A stretch of DNA of 64,000 bases, from NCBI GenBank assembly GCA_022985045.1, contig CM040972.1, positions 18,263,907-18,327,906 of the forward strand, read 5' to 3'. Of this stretch, positions 58,965-64,000 are shown piece after piece (within the stretch, counting starts at the first letter, position 1; every line of letters begins with the position of its first letter). Source of the DNA: Macadamia tetraphylla. Taxonomy: Eukaryota; Streptophyta; Magnoliopsida; Proteales; Proteaceae. The notes under the pieces are model-generated. The model was not told the DNA's origin, ran no database searches, and was given only the letters and a program-made list of their open reading frames with translations. A program made the position numbers and the translations under genes.

Positions 58965-59995
58965 TTGATACAGCACTACATGCCAGAGAAACTCCAGCTA
59001 ATTATGCATCTATGGAACATCTCCAGTTCCCACAGTCCCTGCCTCTCAGTTTGCTCTTGGAGCCCCAGTTACAACATAGACCACCAGTGTCAGGCAACTC
59101 AAGCAGTGCCTGCCAAAGATATTCTTACTGGGCTACAAACACTAGAGATCCCTCCAGTAGTGCAAGTAAGGATAGATACCAATAAATTAACAGAGAAATT
59201 TTAAAAGTATCGGCCTCCATACTTTAGTGGTGTGACCCATAACCCATTGGCTCCTTCAAAATGGGTGGAGGGAGTTGAAAAGGCATCAGCAGTGTTGGGT
59301 TGTACTGATGAATAGAAAATCATGTGTGCTACCTACTAGCCCAAAATAAAGCCCATGCTTCATGGAAAGCTACCAGACCCATTCTATTAGCTATACACCG
59401 ACATCCTACCTGGAACCAATTTGTAGAAGTTTTCTATGGGAATTATTTTCCTATCAATGTGAGGGATAGAAAAGAATAAGAATTTATGGCATTAGTCCAA
59501 GGGCCTAAGTTAGTGTTGGAATATCAGCAGCAATTTAAAGCCTTGTATTATTTTGCCAGAGAGCATATGAAGAATGACAATGCAAAAGCCAAGAAATTTG
59601 AGAAGGGCTTGAGGTCCAGCATTGGAGCTATATTAGTTGCACACCGGCTCCAGTCTTATGCTAAGGTGGTCCAAATTGCCAAGTCTATTGAAGACAAACA
59701 AAGGGAGAGTTATAAGACTCAAGAAGCAAGAAAGGCCAGGACAGCCAATACAGGGAAACAGTTTGGGAAGTTTGCAAAGGGAACTCCTTCTTCTGCTATT
59801 GTACCTAGATAGAGAGATGTTAGTCAAGCATCTACTTAGTCTCAACTAGCCATTTCCACTGCTCAGGCCATCTCTGTGAGGTGCTATGTATGCTAGCAAC
59901 CAGGACATTATGTAAGGTTTTGTCCTCAGAGAAAGTCTGGTGAACTAAGTGTGGTTTCTTCTTCATTTGCATCCAGCAAGAAGTTGTAGGCATCT
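58965..59995 (+). pseudogene. gag: gag of element D
   Basis: The capsid region at 59340-59812 shows QNKAHASWKATRPILLAIHR, FYGNYFPINVRDRKE and FEKGLRSSIGAILVAHRLQS. The zinc knuckle near 59885-59925 reads CYVC-stop-QPGHYVRFC, with a TAG in the middle. More stops lie upstream (59201, 59308). Divergent from the A-C gag but the same fold family. Confidence 0.75.
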
Positions 59996-60004
59996 AGCAA
60001 GGTC

Positions 60005-61713
60005 TTTGCATTGACAACTGAAGAAGCTGAGGTTACATCTGGAGTGGTGATAGGTACAATGCTTGTTTCTATTATGCCAACAAATGTTTTAATTGACTTA
60101 GGTGCATCTCACTCTTTTGTGTCTTCTAATTTTGCTCCAAGAATGGAGATAGAACCGAAAAAGCTAACATGCAAGTTGATGGTTAATACTCCTACTAGGT
60201 TTATTGTAGACTTAGGAGATGTATATGAACCCTATACTATTTAGATATGTGGGAGAAATACGATAGCTCATATGATCTGTATAGATATAAAGGACTTTGA
60301 TGTGATATTGGGTATGGATTGGTTATCAGCATACCGAGCTTATGTGCTCTGCGCAGAAAAGAAGATATTGTTTAGGCCTCATGAGGGAGAAGAGTTTACC
60401 TTTTAGGGGTACAGGAAAGACCAAACTAAGAAGTTGTAAATTTTTGCTACCCAAGTACAAAAGCTATTAGAGGAAGGATGTGAAGCTTATTTGGCTTGTG
60501 TTCAAGATACCACAAAGAAGACTGCAACCCTAGAAGGGTTGGAAGTGGTAAGAGAATTTCTAGATGTGTTTCCTAAGGATTTGTGCAGTGTACCCTAGAT
60601 AGGGAGACAGTGTTTTGTATTGATCTAATCACTGGGCCAGCACCTGTGTCTAAGGCACCATACCAGATGGTCCCTACTGAATTGAAGGAATTGCAAGAAC
60701 AATTGCAAGATTTTTTGAAGAATTTTATTAGACCTAGTGTATCACCCTGGGGAGCTTCAATCTTGTTCGTGAAGAAGAAAGATGGGAGTATGTGGATGTG
60801 TATTGATTATCTGGAATTGAATAAGTTAACAATTAAGAATCGGGTCCACTACCCCGCATTGATGACTTGTTTGACCAGCTGCAAGGTGCTACTGCATTCT
60901 CCAAGATTGATTTGAGGTCTGGGTATCATCAGTTGAAGATCAAGGAGAGTGACATACAACAAACAGCTTTCAGGATTAGGTATGGCCACTATGAGTTTGT
61001 GGTTATGCCATTCGGACTGACCAATGCACCAACAACATTTATGGAATTGACGAATAGGCTGTTCCATGACATGCTGGATCAGTATGCCATAGTGTTTATA
61101 GATGACATTCTGATTTACTCCAAAAGTAAAGATGAGCATACCAATCATTTTAGGTATATATTACAGAGATTGAGAGAGAAGCAGTTGTATGCTAAGTTTA
61201 GCAAATGTGAGTTTTGGCTATTTCAGGTGAATTTCTTTGGGCATATTGTATCTGCTAGAGGCATTGAGGTTGATCCTAGAAAGGTTAAAGCAATACTAGA
61301 TTGGGAGTCATCAAAGAATGTAAGTGAATTTCAAAGTTTCCTAGGATTCGTAGGTTATTATAGAAGATTCATAGAAAACTTTGATCGGATTTCTGCCCCT
61401 ATGACTCCGTTGATTAGAAAAGGAGTCAAGTTTGGATGGACAGAAAAATGTGAAAATAATTTTCAGGAATTGAAGAACCTACTAGTAACAACTCCAATCC
61501 TTGCTATTCCAGATAGTACTTCAGGCATTGTAGTGTATAGTGATGCATCTAAACGAGGTCTGGGATGTATGTTGATGCAAAATGGCAGAGTAATTGCATA
61601 TGCATCTAGATAACTGAGGGACTATGAGAAGAATTATCCTACTAATGACCTAGAATTGGCAGCATTTATCTTTGCATTGAAGATTTGGCATCACTATCTA
61701 TATGGTGAAAAAA
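60005..61713 (+). pseudogene. pol: pol of element D (protease, RT, partial RNase H)
   Basis: Protease at 60011-60244 has LIDLGASHSF, with Leu in place of Ser/Thr at the catalytic triplet, then a stop at 60242. RT: ELKELQEQLQDFLKNFIRPS (60670-60730), then a long clean stretch 60867-61613 with FSKIDLRSGYHQLKI, FGLTNAPTTFMELTNRLF, YAIVFIDDILIYSKS and FLGFVGYYRRFIENFDRI. RNase H opens VVYSDASKRGLGCMLMQNGR and continues past a TAG to LAAFIFALKIWHHYLYGEK, where LTR F cuts it off. Integrase is absent. Confidence 0.85.
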
Positions 61714-63300
61714 TGTCACACCCTGCCTCAAATTGGCCAAGGTATGCGGCACTAGATTCTCAACCCAGTCAGCTTACCATACCTAGGATCATTGATACAG
61801 TATCTTAATCTCACAATTTCCAACAAGATCCCAACTAAATAGATAGGGAACATAACCCACAAGGGGTAGGGTACCATTCAATCAAAACACAGATTGATTG
61901 GGCTTAAAAACACCCAACAGGTGGTAGACAACCAGCTGGCCTGTTGCCCAACTGGTGGGAGAGAATCTGCAAAAACTCCTGCCCTTCCCTAAGCTGTTCT
62001 GCTGATTTCTTCAGCTTGGGCTGCCCATGGCTGATGGGTACTGGCCGGGGCAGCATGGGGAAGGTTCCGTAAGGCCTATAGGGTCCTTTTGCAGCCCCCG
62101 AAACACCTAATTACAGTAATTAAAAATCTATAATAGCATACCATTCAATCCTAAGAGCAAAATCAGAATTGAACCTGAATTGGGTAAACCAGAGGGCTGA
62201 ATGCATTCTCCCAAATTAATCACTCAATTAAGGTTGAATAGACATTGACACATTCATAGGAACAATATTGTAACCTCAATTGAGCTTTACACTTAATTTT
62301 AGAGAAGAATAATCCTTCCAATACATCCCAAAATCCTTATTTTCACCAATTGAAATTCTGTTTTTGCTCTCTTACAGAATTCATGCCATACTTCTTTGCC
62401 TTAATTCAGCTCCAACTTACATAAACTCCACCCAATTACTGAAAGCCCTCTGTTCCGGGGTTTCTAGGAATAGGTTTCATGTAAATTGGGTCTTAGAACC
62501 CTTCACAAAATTGGGGTTTCTTCTACGAGGTTCCGAATTCAGATCATATGGTCTCAATTGTAGTCCCTACACAACTGAAATCCTAAACCCTAGCTACCAA
62601 CTACTATTAACCTAACTGATTTTATAGAATGAAAAGGGCAGCAACCCTACCTGCGTGCAGCAGCCCAATCGAGTCCTCCCTTCCTTCTCCTCTCTTCTTT
62701 TTCTTCTCTACTTCTTTCTATTCTCGGCAGCAAGGGAGAGGCATTAGCTGACCTCCCTGCCCCCTCTTATAAACCAAAACAGGCCTTAGGGTCTATTTGG
62801 TAAATCATTTTTTTTTTTAAACCTATTTTTTTCCTAACTGTTTAAACTAAAATTACTCATTATTAAAAATAGAGTTTAGCATGAAATTAATTACATTAGA
62901 GTCCTTAATGATGCCCTAATGAGCACATTTTTGTGTAAAATCTTAGGTAGTAAAGCATGCATTTTACATATTTTTAATGGAGCTACCTTGGGTTTTACTC
63001 TCTTTTTGTAGGTTTTCTATTTTTAAGGCCTTAAGGACTATCGGGCATCATATCTCCAATTTTACACATAAAGAAGTCTATTTCTTTCCACGGTTACAAA
63101 GAGGACAAAATTTTAAGCAAGATGGACGTGTTGCATTAAAAGTACACATCTGTTTGGTCACTCATACAAGTGATTATTCTTTCCGGCCAGAAAAAGAATA
63201 ATGGATCAGAACTGAACCAAGATACAGAACCAGTCCATCTGCAGTTGTCCCAAGTGTACAAAGAATATTCCAAACGTCAACAAGGATCGATGGACCCCCC
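61714..63300 (-). repeat. LTR F, reverse orientation, truncating element D
   Basis: It starts on the plus strand TGTCACACCCTGCC, the complement of an LTR end GGCAGGGTGTGACA like E's. On the minus strand it also has GCATACCTTGGCC (as in D and E) and a TATA-like TTTATAAG near 62766-62773 downstream of which lies a GA-rich leader (pyrimidine-rich on plus, 62670-62720). The far boundary is not resolved, and the 63300 end is a guess. It may be a solo LTR or the 3' LTR of an element continuing right. Confidence 0.6.
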
Positions 63301-63322
63301 TTGAGTGATTGAAGATTCTTTT

Positions 63323-63440
63323 TTGGTAACAACTACCTAGTGTAGTTGGTGAGTTGTGGTGTGCAAAAGCCCTTGCTCACTAGGAGGTCCCAAGTTTAAG
63401 CATCTTGGCTGCCATTAGAAGATTTTCTCTTTCCTACTCA
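63323..63440 (+). mobile_element. Possible SINE head (tRNA-derived)
   Basis: TAGTGTAGTTGGTGAG resembles a pol III A box, and 45 bases later GAGGTCCCAAGTTTAAGC resembles a B box, with the paired words GTGTGCAAAAGCCC and CTCACTAGG between, as in several plant SINE heads. No tail or target duplication was identified. Confidence 0.35.
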
Positions 63441-64000
63441 TCATTTAAAGCAAGGGGCATGGGAGGTCAGCCAAGGGAGAGCTTTGTGCGCATGTTTGAA
63501 GAGAGAGAGAGAAAATAAATAGAAAAATAAGGAAAAAAAAGGAAAAAAGAAAAAGACAAGGAAATAAGAATATTTCCTATTTTTTCTCCCCTCCACCACA
63601 CAAAATCATCCAAGAGGGGCCCACACTTGGTCATCCTTCTCATTCTCTTCCCGATTTTCTCTCTTTTCTCTTTTCTCTCCTATTTTCCACCTCATCAAAA
63701 AATATCTCAAAAAATCCCTTAAAATAGGAAACCGATCGACCAATCCTTTTCTTTCCTTTTCTCCTCTATTTTCTCAGCACCCTCCATCTCACCACAAAAT
63801 CGTCCAAGGGGATCCACCCTTGGACGTCCTCCTCTCCCCCCTATTCCTTATAAAAGGAAGTCCACCAAACCCTAAAGGGGTGTCCTTCCTCTCTTCTTCT
63901 AGGTTTTTAGTTATGCTTTTTTTTTTTTTTTCTCTCTTTAGTTCTTTGTCTTAGTTTTTTATGCAAGCACTTTTGTAATTTTTTTATTAGTTCAACTCTT
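63441..64000. other. Pyrimidine/purine-tract DNA with promoter-like end
   Basis: A GA-rich run (63500-63570) is followed by CT-rich DNA. Two related segments, CACAAAATCATCCAAGAGGG (63598) and CACAAAATCGTCCAAGGGGA (63793), lie about 195 bp apart with similar continuations. TATAAAAGG at 63849-63857 is followed by CT-rich DNA up to the window edge, the look of an LTR or gene promoter starting rightward. No ORF. Confidence 0.4.
63849..63857 (+). promoter_or_regulatory. TATA box near window end
   Basis: CCTTATAAAAGGAAG followed 50-100 bp later by a CT-rich leader. What it would transcribe lies beyond the window. Confidence 0.4.

Larger units (their letters stand above)
22941..61713 (+). mobile_element. 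Element D (Ty3/gypsy, chromovirus-like), split by nested insertions, 3'-truncated
   Basis: The 5' LTR (22941-23625 and 57002-58839) is interrupted by element B. A tRNA-Met-like primer site, gag, protease, RT and the start of RNase H follow. The reading stops inside RNase H at 61713 where LTR F begins. D's RT is the best preserved in the window (one open stretch of 248 codons, 60867-61613). No 3' LTR is present. Confidence 0.8.

Overview
The window is repeat-dense nuclear DNA of a seed plant, most likely a flowering plant. The evidence is LTR retrotransposons primed by initiator tRNA-Met (TGGTATCAGAGC sites), chromovirus polyproteins of the Tekay/Del type, Tat-lineage elements with a second RNase H and antisense accessory ORFs, a TRIM-like element and a PIF/Harbinger transposon. 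I find no convincing host gene. Every coding feature is transposon-derived and almost all carry stops or frameshifts.

Layout, left to right. 1-2232: the 3' end of a Tat-type element (Tat1), comprising an antisense accessory ORF, polypurine tract and LTR; it lies inside the 5' LTR of chromovirus A. 2233-10199: chromovirus A (+), which itself sits inside the reverse transcriptase of a second Tat element (Tat2). 10200-17609: the rest of Tat2 (RT end, two RNase H domains, integrase, antisense plant-mobile-domain ORF, PPT, LTR). 18093-19716: a TRIM-like element with three LTRs and two internal segments, flanked by GGTCT. 19722-22923: unassigned pyrimidine-rich DNA, an LTR-embedded minisatellite and an LTR (E). 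22941-61713: chromovirus-like element D (+). Its 5' LTR is split by element B (23626-57001, duplication GTATG). B's 3' LTR is split by its inverted relative C (37040-56565, duplication GGTTG/GGGTG). C's 5' LTR is split by a PIF/Harbinger transposon (48072-54646, duplication TTA). B's leader carries a 748-bp MITE-like insertion (28928-29675). 61714-64000: an LTR in reverse orientation (F) that truncates D, a possible SINE head, and pyrimidine-rich DNA.

The most notable signal is in chromoviruses A, B and C. Each has, between the primer binding site and gag, an oppositely transcribed unit: a TATA-type box, about 250-260 bp to a start codon, a probable short 5'-UTR intron, and an ORF of roughly 400 codons. 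The ORF has an N-terminal domain that resembles plant-transposon accessory proteins and a helical C-terminal part. A second signal is a small two-exon GRF-type zinc-finger ORF inside the PIF/Harbinger element, beside its transposase and Myb/SANT-like ORFs.

Family names come from motif recognition by eye; no database search was run.
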